Positions 52,544 to 63,035 of a DNA stretch of 64,000 nt are shown here, in pieces; position 1 is the stretch's first letter, and each line of letters opens with the position of its first letter. Position numbers and translations under genes: made by a program. The notes under the pieces are model-generated. The model did not search any database and had not been told where the DNA came from. It saw nothing but the letters and a program-made list of their open reading frames with translations. The DNA is from Cydia pomonella (taxonomy: Eukaryota > Arthropoda > Insecta > Lepidoptera > Tortricidae), in contig NC_084724.1 in NCBI RefSeq assembly GCF_033807575.1, forward strand, positions 10,965,228-11,029,227, written 5' to 3'.

Positions 52544-53159
52544 CAATGTTCTTACATTTAGATGTCAGTAATGTATGCTTTCAAAAGTAGGTATCCGTTA
52601 CATATGGAAAAATCGGTAAAAAGCGAAGACAAAAACTAGAGATTTTTCAACTCGTCGACTGTAATGGTTGAATTAAAATTTCGTATAAAAAACTATAATT
52701 AAGTGCGTACTTTTCATGTACGTATTGAAATGAGTCTTATATTTGAGTACAACTCAACTATAACATTCATTTCAATACGCTGTAGTGGCGCGGGGCGCGG
52801 AGCGTTGTGTCATGCAAAGTCGCGCGTTTATATATTTTGTACTACATGTTGGTCTACTGAGATACTTACCAATTTTCATTAATTATTTAGGTGTTATAGA
52901 AAAAAAATAAAAATAGTGATATAATCAAGCTTTTCAATCTCATACCTTACTTAGGCAACTCAGCAAGCTTCATTGCCTCAACACGGTACTCGACTGAAAA
53001 GCTCTCTATTATATCAAGATCCTATAAAATAAAAACTTTAACTCAAAATTACTTAACCGTTCGTAAGAACCTTCTAAATAATATGTTGTTGAAACATCTG
53101 TAACCAATGAGTGACCTTATTTCTTTAACTTAACATTTGAGGAAAAGAAAATGTGAGTA
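52544..53159. other. Non-coding stretch with a small inverted pair
   Basis: CGTATTGAAATGAG (52722-52735) pairs with CATTTCAATACG (52770-52781). A GC-rich spot GGCGCGGGGCGCGGAGCG follows at 52788-52805. No gene is seen. Confidence 0.4.
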
Positions 53160-53300
53160 CTCTTGGCCAGGCAACGTTGCATAAAAGCAAGCGTCCGTTC
53201 CCGTGAGACCCGACGGCTGGCCATTATGGCTGACACTTAATAGCATGGCTCTTAATACAAGATTGGTAGCTTCGATTATTCTATGACTTGTTACCGAACT
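53160..53300 (+). repeat. Dispersed repeat, copy 1 (copy 2 at 54370-54500)
   Basis: GGCCAGGCAACGTTGCATAA, CGTCCGTTCCCGTGAGACCC, GACGGCTGGCCATTATGGCT and GACACTTAATAG align in order with the second copy, which has CGTTGCACGAACGCATG, CCGTTCCCGTGAGACTCAAC, GGCTGGCTATAATGGCCAAC. Confidence 0.7.
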
Positions 53301-53769
53301 TATACATACTATATACAGTACAGAACAGAACAGAACAGTAACCACATTTCCCGATAAAGCTCCCTAACTAACGCGGAGCGGGAATTCAAGTGACAATTAG
53401 ATATGTAACAAATTACCAATTTCATAAAAAAATATCCCTACTTATCAACATTCATGGTCACCCTCCTAGTCACGTGACTTGCAATGTAAACAACGTAATT
53501 TTTTGAAATTTTTCATTGTCAATATTACTTTTTTTAACGTACCCAGCAAATACAAAAAGGTTGAATTGAATAACTTGATTAATTTGCTATGAGTCCGTGA
53601 CAGTTCTATGTAACTAGTAGGGTAACAATGAGACTCAGTAAATATGAGTAAAAAAAAAATTATAACAAAATATGTTCACAGATTTTTGAATATTCTTACG
53701 TACAAGTGTGTAAACTAAATGTACAGAGTAAGAAATACATATTTCTGAGCACGACTTATGAATCATTCT

Positions 53770-53885
53770 GTATATAAATAAATAAATAAAATTTATTCAG
53801 TAACTTAAAGTAAACATTTCAATATCCATGCTGGTGCCTCTTTTTAAGAGACAACCGCTCTTCCACAAAAGGTTGACTATTCTTA
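53770..53885 (-). mobile_element. LINE 3' tail, minus strand
   Basis: The minus strand reads CCTTTTGTGGAAGAGCGGTT, GTCTCTTAAAAAGAGGCACC, AGCATGGATATTGAAATG and CTGAATAAATTTTATTTATT. The AATAAA signal and (TTTA)n tail mark a 3' end. Confidence 0.6.
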
Positions 53886-54104
53886 ATCATACATGACGTA
53901 TAAGCGTACGTACGTATATGCAGTTTGTTTTTGTCGACATAAATGATTGTTTCCATCTCTAATACAAATTGACCGACTCAAATATGGGATGTAAATTTAG
54001 TTATCTGCAAAAAATGAATTTAATTCATTTGCGTAAGCCACACTGAGCAACTTTTACTATGGGACCAACCCCTAAATCGCAAAAAAATCTGACTCCCCCA
54101 TACA

Positions 54105-54265
54105 TTTCTGTTCTGTTCTTTATATCCTGCTACCCTAAGGTTGTCTGGAAGAGATCGCTTACAGCGATAAGACCGCCTGTTGCTACCTTTCTTTACGTTG
54201 TAAATCTGTTTTTTTAATTTGTCTTCTTCGTGGTGCAATAAAGAATATTTACTTATTTACTTACA
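54105..54265 (+). mobile_element. LINE 3' tail (GCTACCYTAAGG type)
   Basis: CCTGCTACCCTAAGGTTGTC, TGGAAGAGATCGCTTACAGC, GATAAGACCGCCTGTTGC and GGTGCAATAAAGAATATTTA with (CTTA)n. Sister of 33100-33265. Confidence 0.78.
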
Positions 54266-54369
54266 TTTGGCTGGGTGATGTTGATATTTTGTATGGGGGA
54301 GTAAACTGTTAAAAAGCAGTTATACTACCATGTTAGATTAAGAGATATACATCTAATTATATTAATTAA

Positions 54370-54500
54370 TGGTAAGGCATCGTTGCACGAACGCATGTTT
54401 CCGTTCCCGTGAGACTCAACGGCTGGCTATAATGGCCAACACATACGTAATACATCTGACTTGGTTCCGAGTAGTAATGGCTACGTATTTTCATAGTTTG
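54370..54500 (+). repeat. Dispersed repeat, copy 2 (copy 1 at 53160-53300)
   Basis: See copy 1. This copy begins GGTAAGGCATCGTTGCACG and its similarity fades after GTAATGGCTACG. Confidence 0.7.
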
Positions 54501-55188
54501 TACGCAGATCTATAACAATTAATCTGAAGGCACATTTCCATTTGTACGACCAATGATTTACAAGTACAGACAATAAATATGTAAACATCTGGCCCGTACT
54601 TGCTGACAGCTGTGTTCCAAGTTAAATGTTAAGAACTTCACTGCGTTCCGCTAGCTCGTTCGATTACAAAAGTTCCGCATTTAGCTTCCATCATCAAAAA
54701 TATATAATGCAAAATTTCCATTCAATCGGGAGTCGGGAACTGATTCAAATTGCAAGATTGCTTGCAAGATTCCCCTAACCGAACTTTTAATGTTAATTAA
54801 AAGCTTGTAAAATATCATCTTCTCTTCGTCAGTAATCTAATACCTTTAAGATGAGATAAAAATATCCTATTCGCAGTAAACCGAGCTCGCAGGTGTCTGA
54901 GCGTGTTTGATTGCCGTTTTACTGCGGAGAATCGAACCCGCATAAACAACTCGGCGTAAACACTGGAAACTGGCATAAAATGGGAACCGCAAAATAGTTT
55001 AAGCGACATAATTGGAGGAGGGAGTTGAGCCCTTTTAAAGCCAGGTCAGGAGTTTAATACTATTGGGAATCGGGAATAAAAGAATCAGGTGTTTCGTAAT
55101 GGTTTTGTTGGAATACTTTCAATGTGTTTGGAATATGTAGGCAGTTGTCACAGTGAGGTGGCTTCAGTATAGCCCGGAAGCTTATAAT
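54501..55188. other. No convincing feature
   Basis: A B-box-like GCGGGTTCGATTCTCCGC (complement of 54906-54923) lies in unrecognised DNA without an A box at the right distance. No gene is called. Confidence 0.35.
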
Positions 55189-55268
55189 GGCGTCCGCTAG
55201 CTGCCGCGGGTCCACGGAGCGGGCATACGCACGCGGGTGCCATTGTAGGTAAAATCCGTCGCACGCGT
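55189..55268 (+). repeat. GC-rich repeat, copy 1 (copy 2 at 56712-56792)
   Basis: GGCGTCCGCTAGCTGCCGCG, GGTCCACGGAGCGGGCATAC, GCACGCGGGTGCCATTGTA and GTAAAATCCGTC align base by base with the second copy (GGCATCCGCTAGCGGCCGCG, GGTGCACGAAACGGGCGCAC, GCGCGCGGATGC). Very GC- and CpG-rich against an AT-rich background. Confidence 0.75.
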
Positions 55269-55299
55269 TCTTGCCATTAGCATTGCTCATACTCTTCTT

Positions 55300-55510
55300 C
55301 TTTTCATCCTGTTACCTTTTGGGCTCGAACCATTTTCTTCACTGACTCCGGTCTTGGGCAGCTTGGGTAGCCTCCTCCCACCCTGTCCCCAATACACCCA
55401 ACTTTTACTCCACAGAACGGCGCCAAGTAGATTTAGGGCGACCATGTTTCCGTTTTGCGAGCATCTTCCAGGTCAGGGTCATTTTGGATAGCTTTGGTTG
55501 CTCATACTAT
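55300..55510 (-). pseudogene. RTE-type LINE, C-terminal remnant with stops
   Basis: The minus frame reads MTLTWKMLAKRKHGRPKSTW, RRSVE, stop, KLGVLGTGWEEATQAAQDRS, Q, stop, RKWFEPKR, stop. GRPK.TWRR.VE...LG..W.EA...AQDR..WR is the C-terminal signature of this LINE type. Two in-frame stops (TAA, TGA) show decay. Confidence 0.88.
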
Positions 55511-55659
55511 TATTCGTTAACCCGCTCACCAGCTCCGTGCAACTGCGCCAGCAAGCAGATGCTCTAACGATTATGCTTGTCTTCTTGTTTACTGGTTTGT
55601 GTTGCTTGTTGTAGAGATGTCTCTATCCGCTGAAGGCGTGCGGAAACCGCATCTATGAT

Positions 55660-55880
55660 AGGTGAAATTCGAATGTCACCTATAGCTGCATTACTGTTGC
55701 GACATTACTGCTGCGCCGTTGATGTCACCGCTGTATTTGTCAATTTATTTGACAAAATGAATGACCTTCGTAGCCGCATTACTGCCGTGATTTGAACGTT
55801 CAATGCGTTAATAATTTTACGTAGGAATGCAGGAGCAGAAATGTCGCAACAGCTGCAGTTGTTATCTGAACGTCAACATT
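55660..55880. mobile_element. Decayed GTAATGCAG-type MITE DNA
   Basis: AGGTGAAATTCGAATGTCAC, GCTGCATTACTGTTGCGACA, CGCATTACTGCCGTGATTTG, GAATGCAGGAGCAG and CAGCTGCAGTTGTTATCTGA echo the motifs at 1792-1943 and 6700-6905. Boundaries unclear. Confidence 0.4.
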
Positions 55881-56711
55881 ACTCTGTTTACCGCTAACAT
55901 ATAAAATAAATCTAAGAATGTAATTCATTCACTGATGTCAAATTGCTTTTGCTTGATACTTGATAGTACGCAGCTCGAGTTACTTTCTTTGTTCGACCGA
56001 GTGAGAGCAAAGTTCTCCATTACAGCTTGGGAAAAATGCTTTCGTATTTCTGTCCGGCTGTTCTCTCCTAGTGATATTAAGTGAGCAGATTCTTTACAGA
56101 ATTTCACTGTTGATTCAGTTTTCTTTTTTCTAAATGACGGGTTCGCGTGGTCTACAGCTCATAGAGCCACTCGCAAACTATATGTACGTTTACGTTCTTA
56201 CCAAATTAGATGTCCAAGGATATAGTTGGCCATCTTAGATCCCTGATAAGACGAGAGTAAACAGAATGACTGATGAGGCAGTGTTTAAGATCAGCGAAGC
56301 GAGTCTGAGTAGCAGCGGGCCTCGAAACTTGCGGAGCTGGAAAACTTATATTAAGCCTCTAGTAACTAGTTCATACTCGTACGAAACCATGTATGCATGA
56401 CAGCCTAATGTACCGTCATCGGGTATATTTGATAGTATTTATTTTAGAGCCTACAAAAAGATCATATTTCTGGTCACTAAAAGCCACTGATATTTTGTAG
56501 GTACGAGTACATCTATCGCAATGATCTCTGCTTTGGAACCATCAGCTGATAAACCAGTGCTGCTGATATCATTTAACTTATTTATGTATTTAAAGGTCTT
56601 ATTCAAACTTAATGTACCTACACCTGCAAAATAACATCACGCTTAATTACAACTCGAGAGAAAACCAGAAAGTAAAAATTTTATCAAAAAAACTTGTTAT
56701 TTAATTTTAGG
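55881..56711. other. No convincing feature
   Basis: GCGTGGTCTACAGCTCATAG, then AGCCACT (56147-56173), resembles GCGAGGTCTACAGCTCACAG, then AACCACT, at about 58651-58677, a small shared repeat. No gene is seen. Confidence 0.35.
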
Positions 56712-56792
56712 GCATCCGCTAGCGGCCGCGGGTGCACGAAACGGGCGCACGCGCGCGGATGCTACATATTGTATGTAAAATTCGTCCCCAGC
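56712..56792 (+). repeat. GC-rich repeat, copy 2 (copy 1 at 55189-55268)
   Basis: See copy 1. This copy continues into AAAATTCGTCCCCAGCGG. Confidence 0.75.
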
Positions 56793-57431
56793 GGTAGACC
56801 GAAGCCGATATGTCAAACGCTAAGTTCGCTAAGCAAAAATCGATTCAAAAATTGACATTTCAGCCTGGTCAATTTAACCATCATCAAAAAGTTATTCTGA
56901 AGTATCAAGATACTCGACATCTTTAGCCGTATTATATTGTCTTGGCCGGTTTTATATTGTCCGCGCCTTTAAATCCAAACTTATTACGGCTTACTTAATC
57001 CGTAGTGACAGCCATTTTAATGACCACAGCTTAGTGGTGCGAAGATAGACGTGTCCAAAAATACATGTGCAGATACTTCAATCTGTGTGAACGCTACTTA
57101 ATGCGTAAACAAACACGTCGTACGAAAATTACTAAGGTGTGTTCTATGAAATTATGATGTTTACTTGACACTTGCACCGTTTGGGCTATCAAAATCGCTA
57201 CCAACTTATCTTGGTCTGACCTTTTTATGCATATAGGTACAAAGCAAAGCGTTTAATACATGAGCTAACGCGAAAATGTCAGGAAAATTGTTAAATTAGC
57301 GAAAACAATTCGTAAGGCGACAAACCTGACCTATTTAGGTTTTAATCTGGAAGCGGTTTGGAAAAGAATGTATTCCTGACATTTTGCATCTCATATCTAA
57401 GCGACTGAGACGGGTAAGGTAGCATCTGTAC
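56793..57431. other. No feature seen
   Basis: Unrecognised mixed DNA. Confidence 0.3.
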
Positions 57432-57506
57432 CATAGAGAAGTATGTTTAGAGTGCTCGCTTATACCCGTCTTATTAGCTTGGTATTGAGCATCTTATTTC
57501 TCTATG
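57432..57506. mobile_element. Deleted derivative of the 7663-8048 palindromic MITE
   Basis: The left end CATAGAGAAGTATG then TTTAGAGTGCTC, and the right end GAGCATCTTATTTCTCTATG, carry the terminal motifs of the 386-bp element, but only 75 bases remain. Confidence 0.6.
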
Positions 57507-57954
57507 CCTATCATATCATGATGTACGAGTGAACTCTCTATTTTGTTCTGTTGCAGCCATTTGTGCGGATCGCTGGTAGATGAGAGGAGAGTAAACAATC
57601 AGCGGATGATGAAATGCGCGGCTAATGTCCGAGTTAAGCTGAAAATTTGTTGTCTTCATCAATAGTACATATATCTATGAGGAAGATATGACAAAAACTG
57701 TGAACGAAAGTAGGAGCGAGGAGCGTAAGTAATCCCAACCTAATCTTTAATATATTTTCGCCGCCATTTTTCTCAAGCTGTGAGTTATTCCGCTGGTTTT
57801 GACATATGGCCGCCTGTGGGCACAAAGTTTCGAAACTTAAATTTGAACATTCTTTACTACACTTATACAAGTTACTTGGATTGTAGTTTAAACCCGCCTT
57901 ATGTAATCAGGATAAGATGAAACATCTTGAAAATAAATGTTGCAGCTGTTCTTT
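57507..57954. other. No convincing feature
   Basis: A 78-residue minus frame (57634-57870) lacks motifs. No gene is called. Confidence 0.3.
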
Positions 57955-58020
57955 TTAAGTCTTTCGTTAGAATGGTCGCCAACCTCCTGGACGGAGATGG
58001 CACGTGAAGAAGAAGAAGTT
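57955..58020 (+). mobile_element. RTE-type LINE 3' terminus
   Basis: The plus frame reads RMVANLLDGDGT then a stop, then (GAA)n-like GAAGAAGAAGAAG. The VANL..GDGT ending with a purine tail is typical of an RTE-type 3' end. Confidence 0.65.
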
Positions 58021-58227
58021 AGCAAGGCCGCTCTAATTGTAATGGAAAATTTTACTCCGGTTCATGAAAGTTGGACTTTATCTGCGTTTGGCAGCTCGGT
58101 TGATTAAGAAGATTCAAGAGAGTGCAGTGTAAACTGGGTTTTGTTTTTAACCGCATTGTTGAATGTAGCTATATAATGTGAGTATAATTTTTTGATATCA
58201 CCGAAAACTAACCTTAAATTCCCAAAA

Positions 58228-58530
58228 AGAGGTTCTCAATTTGGTTGTATTTTGTTGTTATTTTTGTATTTTCATCTATAAATCAAGCATTTGCAAATGG
58301 AACTGCCGATGAAGACCAGAATGGAACGCCTCAACTTATTTCACGTCTGTGGGATAATTATTGCATTGTAAGTGACCGAAGCGTTAGCGAAGATCTCCGT
58401 TTTAACTCTTGCTTTCTTATGTCCGGATGTTTTCCTCTTATAGGTCGCAATTTTCAACCGATTCTCATTAAATTTTGTGACCAGATTCTATTATTAAATA
58501 TAATTTATTTGTCGATCCGGTTTTTGGATC
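58228..58530 (+). mobile_element. Dispersed element, plus-strand copy
   Basis: 58228-58340 (GAGGTTCTCAATTTGGTTGT, ATAAATCAAGCATTTGC, GAACTGCCGATGAAGACCAG) matches the minus copy at 43940-44240. 58420-58530 (CTCTTATAGGTCGCAATTTT, TAAATTTTGTGACCAGATTC, GTCGATCCGGTTTTTGGATC) matches 63218-63315. The 103-residue open frame across it is repeat-derived. Confidence 0.6.
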
Positions 58531-59196
58531 TTTTCAACTTGCGAAAATTGGCATGACTTATAGCATCTATGGCGCATAAGACCATTGTGATTTCACTATG
58601 ATGACGACTCAACGACTTAAGTGTTTTTCACTTTTACATTTTCTAAGATCAACGCGAGGTCTACAGCTCACAGAACCACTGGTTGTTATAAGATGCACTA
58701 TGGTCGTAAATAATTATAATAGTGTTTCAAACTGTGCAGTCGGTTTTTTTATTTTTTTGTTAAAGAAGAAGAAAGTTTTGTTTGCCGCGAAACTTATAAA
58801 TACTATGTAATGTTTTGTCCAATTGTTTGTTTTGTCTAATTAACTGTAATAGTAACTCTAGATACATAAGTCATTGTTACCTAACCCTATGGACGTCAAG
58901 TTTGAAATAAATATTTCAATTCAATTCAATTCAAAAGATCATAAACTTATTTTTATAGCTAGGTAGTCCTCCGCAGGTCGATAATGATTTGTTTCTGCAC
59001 ATAATCCAAGTCTAACGAAAAGCTTGTCTTGATAGATATCAGAAAGCCGCTTGTGGTGCCTATGTATCTACCAAGTAATTATTAACAGTAAATACTACTG
59101 AAAGTCAAACTTTGGTCATTAGAAGATAAATTTATTAAGTTGTTGAATAATATCCGGGGCACTCAAACAAGAAACCCACTGTATTAGTAGGTACCT
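58531..59196. other. Mostly unrecognised; LINE-like tail near 58840-58935
   Basis: GTTTGAAATAAATATTTC followed by (AATTC)n at 58912-58934 looks like a retroelement 3' end. The rest holds no gene. Confidence 0.35.
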
Positions 59197-59308
59197 GAGG
59201 GCCTATCGCGAACCACGTTCGACGTGTTGCCTCTCTGTCGCACTTGTAAATTCGCACTTAAGTGTGACAGGGAGGCAACACGTCGAACGTGGTTCGCGGT
59301 AGGCTCTC
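59197..59308. mobile_element. Near-perfect hairpin MITE, 112 bp
   Basis: Arms of about 46-48 bases flank a 14-base loop (59246-59259). The left arm is GGCCTATCGCGAACCACGTT, then CGACGTGTTGCCTCTCTGTC, GCACTT. The right arm is its complement with few changes. The element type with GCGAACCACGTTCGACGTG is common in Lepidoptera. The structure could also be transcribed as a long hairpin RNA. Confidence 0.9.
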
Positions 59309-60282
59309 TGTATTGACCCGCCTCGGCCCTATATTTCAAGATACCCAGCTCCCACGTCGAAATGTATTGAAATGCCTATTTGTTCTCACTGACCCGTTAA
59401 TGTAGTCTAATGTCTCTCGCGTGGGCAAATTGCGATTGTTTAAATATGAAACACCGTCAGAAACTCTTAAACTTAACATTATCAGAAATGTCATTGATTG
59501 TAAGGTCAATATGGATAATTCCGTCATAGGACCAATTCCGTCCACTAGCGTTTTTCTCGAACAACGAACGAAATTGATAATTTCATTGACAAAGCAGGGA
59601 TTGCTTTCAGTATAGTTTCAGCAATCAAAAGCAGGTAGTTTTATTTTTTATGATTGAAAATCAAAGATTGATTATTTGTCAATAGTGAGTTCACAAAGAG
59701 GTCTTAAAACTATTTACAATATGTAAATACATCAGGTATCCACATTGTGCCTACAAACTGGTATACAAATGTACGTAATTAAACTAGCCTGATTATATAC
59801 AAATAATATCATATAAATCTTTTCTATTAAGGAACTCGCTTATAGTGTAGAAACATTTTTCAACAGCCAAGCTTTCGTCATTTTCTTATATATTGTATTT
59901 TTTACCTTTAAATTCATCCGGTAAGAAATATACCTTTATGGACGGAATATTCCCTATGACGGAATTAGCCTCATTGTTCTTACGCAGTTTTATTAAAGAC
60001 TGAACCTACCTGTATTTGTTATACTCATTAAGAGATATTTACAAGCACAAACTTCTGTTTTTTTTGCGAAGTTTCTTTGGTTGATATTCATCGTCATCGA
60101 TCCATGTCGATCATATTTTCAACATGGATAGTCATTAAAGCAATATAAGGGTAAAACAACTCAACTCAAACAGAAGTGATTAATTATTAACATACCTACT
60201 TTGTTAAAAGATTTAATTTAATTTTAAATATATGGTCAATCGAGCATTTTCCGATAAAAGTGATTTGCTTTTCTCGGAAAAC
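59309..60282. other. No convincing feature
   Basis: AT-rich. Short inverted pair ATAATTCCGTCATAGG (59515-59530) and CCTATGACGGAATTA (59953-59967). No gene is seen. Confidence 0.35.
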
Positions 60283-60485
60283 CATCAACTTTTGGGTTAT
60301 TTCTACCAATTCGAAAAAGTGTCCGAAAAAATTGACATTTTGTGACGGATTTTCACATACATTGTGTATTGACCGACACAAAATTAACATCCAAAATTTG
60401 TATGAAAAACTGGGGTAAGTATATTTTAATTCTATTTTAATCAATAGTATTCGTGATTCGGAGTCGAAATAACCCAAAGTTGTAA
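60283..60485. mobile_element. Fold-back MITE, about 200 bp
   Basis: ATCAACTTTTGGGTTATTTC pairs with GAAATAACCCAAAGTTGTAA. Inner ATTGACATTTTGTGACGG and TTTTGTGTCGGTCAATAC-like motifs are present. It accounts for much of the 139-residue minus frame at 60196-60615, which is therefore not called a gene. Confidence 0.6.
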
Positions 60486-60794
60486 GTTTTTCGAAAAAAA
60501 AAATGGTATACTTTATTCTGAAAACCTCAATCATATATTTGACAATATCTTCTTCATCTGGAATAGCTGCAAAAGAGCTCAAATAGCCTGCAGGTACTCT
60601 CGTATTTATCATCAATATCGGTTGTCCGATCCGTTATATATCTACTTCGCCTATCTTCGGCCCCTCGGGCGTAGGCGGGTGATTGCCAACAGTATGAAAG
60701 TATGGAAACGCTAAAGTTTGCTGGAACTGTCAATTTTCTGTCTACTATTCTTATTTTTATTTTATTTTATATGTCGATTACGCGCGGTCCTACC

Positions 60795-60867
60795 ACGATC
60801 CTACCTCTGGAGTTGCAGGCGTACCGTATGCTTGTTTGCCACCGACGTAGTATAAAAAAAGGTTCAG
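60795..60867 (+). mobile_element. LINE 3' tail with internal deletion
   Basis: CCTACCTCTGGAGTTGCAGG, CGTACCGTATGCTTGTTTGC, CACCGACGTAGTATAAAAAA. Compared with 62764-62884, about 35 bases (TACATAGGCTACGG to GGCGGGCCG) are missing between GGCG and CCGTATG. Confidence 0.8.
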
Positions 60868-60912
60868 AGAGTAGGTTTTTGAAAAACCGTATTGCTTTTT
60901 TTAGATAATAAT

Positions 60913-61222
60913 TACGAACATAGGTCTAAAAACACACTTTAAAAATTTGTAATAACTTATGCACAAAAGCTAAAATGGACAAAGCTGCTTCCAAAATGCG
61001 CAAATTAATTTTTGAGGGAATTCCGCGATTATTTTTTTCTTTTTTAAAACTTCTTCCTAGCTTTGTCCCGGCTTAGCCGGCCTATTGCCCGTTTTTCTTT
61101 TTTAAAACTACCAACAAAAAAAAAAAAAACAAAATATCCCTGATCCCGAGCACGCACATCCATCTCGCTAACGTTTACGCTCAGTCAGGGTGAGAGAATA
61201 ACACGAACCTACGGGGCCTTAA
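60913..61222. repeat. Dispersed repeat, copy 2, carrying a small insertion
   Basis: Blocks as in copy 1 (1031-1280). Between the TTTTTAAAACT motif and the CCGAGCACGC block this copy has 58 extra bases. An 18-base sequence TTTTTCTTTTTTAAAACT occurs on both sides (61034-61051 and 61092-61109) around a 40-base insert. Confidence 0.7.
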
Positions 61223-61908
61223 TTCTGGTCTTCAGACATTCAGTTAATGGGCTCCCCGCAGTTATGATCGATTTTGACTAGTTTTGAGTCGTTACTCCTA
61301 CACTTTCACTATAGATAGAATTATAAGACAAACGGCTTCGGTTCTTCAATCTTTTATCTCCATTCTGTTCTACCAGATTTTGAAAGAAATAATCACTTAT
61401 TTTTTTATATATTTTTTAAACATTTTCTAAACTTTTTTTCGTTACTAGATTGCTGTGAAGGATACATGTATGAAATCTACACATTTGAGTTCGTCTTTGT
61501 CTCTAAAAACTGGTCAGAGATTTTAATTTAAAACCAATTAACACAAAAGTTATGGCTAGTAAACCAGTTTTCTGGCCTAAAATTGTTCAACTTTGATGCC
61601 AAATATCTCAAAGACAGTCAACTTTGAAGTAAATATGGTATACTATATTGCTTACAGCCTTTGCTGTTAATAAGCTTATCACAAAAACATTAGAAAACCA
61701 AGGGATTCAGATCGAAGGTCATTGGCGTTAGGGAGTGCTATAGATGCAACTTAAAGTCCCTTCGTATAGATTACGAGTACTATCGCGAAGCCTATTTTAC
61801 AGACATTTAACTCTGTCGTTTCTGTGTTTAAAACATCTATAGAGATGATTAAAATATACATTCTTGTAGATTGACACACTAACATAATCTGTAAGTATCA
61901 TAAAATAA
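61223..61908. other. No convincing feature
   Basis: AT-rich with old-repeat character (61265-61570) but no resolvable boundary or open frame. Confidence 0.35.
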
Positions 61909-62307
61909 ATACAGTGTGTAAATCTAATACGGGCGAAGCTCTTAACGGTGGTTAGTATAGGACATAAGAATTGTAATTAGATAATTTTTACTTATATAAC
62001 ATTTTATCCATACAAAATAATTTGGCCCGCAATGTAATGCAAACACACTCGCGTTAAATGCTCGTTGACACAAAACATGAAACGCAGTGTAATACTAACA
62101 TGTGATTGTTCCTACGGATATTAGGTAAGTTTGTAAATGCGTAGTAATCGTTTCGAATAGATCTTCTGGTAACGCAACCATGTTTACAGCACATTGCTGC
62201 TGATAAAATTTTCAAAAATTAATAAAAAAACATCTTAATTAATGATTACACTAATGAGGTCTATGTCTGGTTTAATTTATCGCCCGTATTAGATTTACAC
62301 ACTGTAT
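61909..62307. mobile_element. TA-flanked TIR element, about 397 bp
   Basis: ATACAGTGTGTAAATCTAAT, then ACGGGCG, is exactly inverted at the right as CGCCCGTATTAGATTTACAC, then ACTGTAT (27 bases with no mismatch). TA on both sides fits a Tc1/mariner-type duplication. The interior is AT-rich without a transposase frame. Exact termini point to a recent insertion. Confidence 0.9.
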
Positions 62308-62763
62308 AATCGGCTAAAATTGAAATCTGCAGCTTACTTCTACTGTTTTAGTTTCTTCTAAATAATTTACTTGTAATTAGACGTACTGTAGTTAAACTGG
62401 CCACTGTGATTCCAACTGAGAGGGTCCGTGTGACGGGTTGTAGGACCGAGTAATATCATTCAAACGACGTTTTATTAAAACAAGGGATTTATGGCGGTGC
62501 CCCGACTGACGCATTTGTTACGCGCTTTGTTTTACGGGTTATATGCAAAAAACCCTGGGAAAATGTTCTATAAAGGCTTTATCACAATTGTGATAATGAT
62601 AAACGAGTAGAAGCTTGTAAAAAGACAATTTCAAATAATCTACAATGTTCGTAATATGCTAGTTAGATATAAATACTTTTTTGGTACGCCTTTCTTCTTA
62701 CAACTTGTATAAATATTTCATAATTGGAACGAAGTTTTACCAGAGCTCAACGAGGGGGGGCGG
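62308..62763. other. No convincing feature
   Basis: Unrecognised. A terminus like that of the 31982-32245 units (TTGGAACGAAGTTTTACC) is at about 62723. Confidence 0.35.
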
Positions 62764-62884
62764 GTTTAGGGTCGGCAACGCGCATGGAACTCCTCTGGAG
62801 TTGCAGGCGTACATAGGCTACGGAGACTGCTTACCATCAGGCGGGCCGTATGCTTGTTTGCCACCGTCGTAGTATTAAAAAAAA
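62764..62884 (+). mobile_element. LINE 3' tail, 5'-truncated insertion
   Basis: GGGTCGGCAACGCGCATGGA, ACTCCTCTGGAGTTGCAGGC, GTACATAGGCTACGGAGACT, GCTTACCATCAGGCGGGCCG, TATGCTTGTTTGCCACCGTC and GTAGTATTAAAAAAAAG. It is the same 3' end as 50140-50238, with nothing coding left. Confidence 0.9.
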
Positions 62885-63035
62885 GAAGTTGCTTATCGGA
62901 CGGTTGGCGGATGGGGGCTAGGGGAAAAAAAATGTTAGATTTTCCGTCACGGCCCTTGTTTGTTTAAAGTTTTTCTCGAGAATAAGTAGCCTAATTTCAC
63001 AGACTTACGTATATCCTATAGCGCAGTTACCAAAC

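Noticed and set aside
54906..54923. Pol III B box of a further SINE
   Set aside because: No A box at a suitable distance and no SINE body.
58245..58556. 103-residue protein with a signal-like start
   Set aside because: It overlaps a dispersed element that recurs at 43940-44240 and 63218-63315, where the frame is not kept.
60196..60615. 139-residue minus-strand open frame
   Set aside because: Much of it lies in a fold-back repeat (60283-60485), and the product has no recognisable motif.
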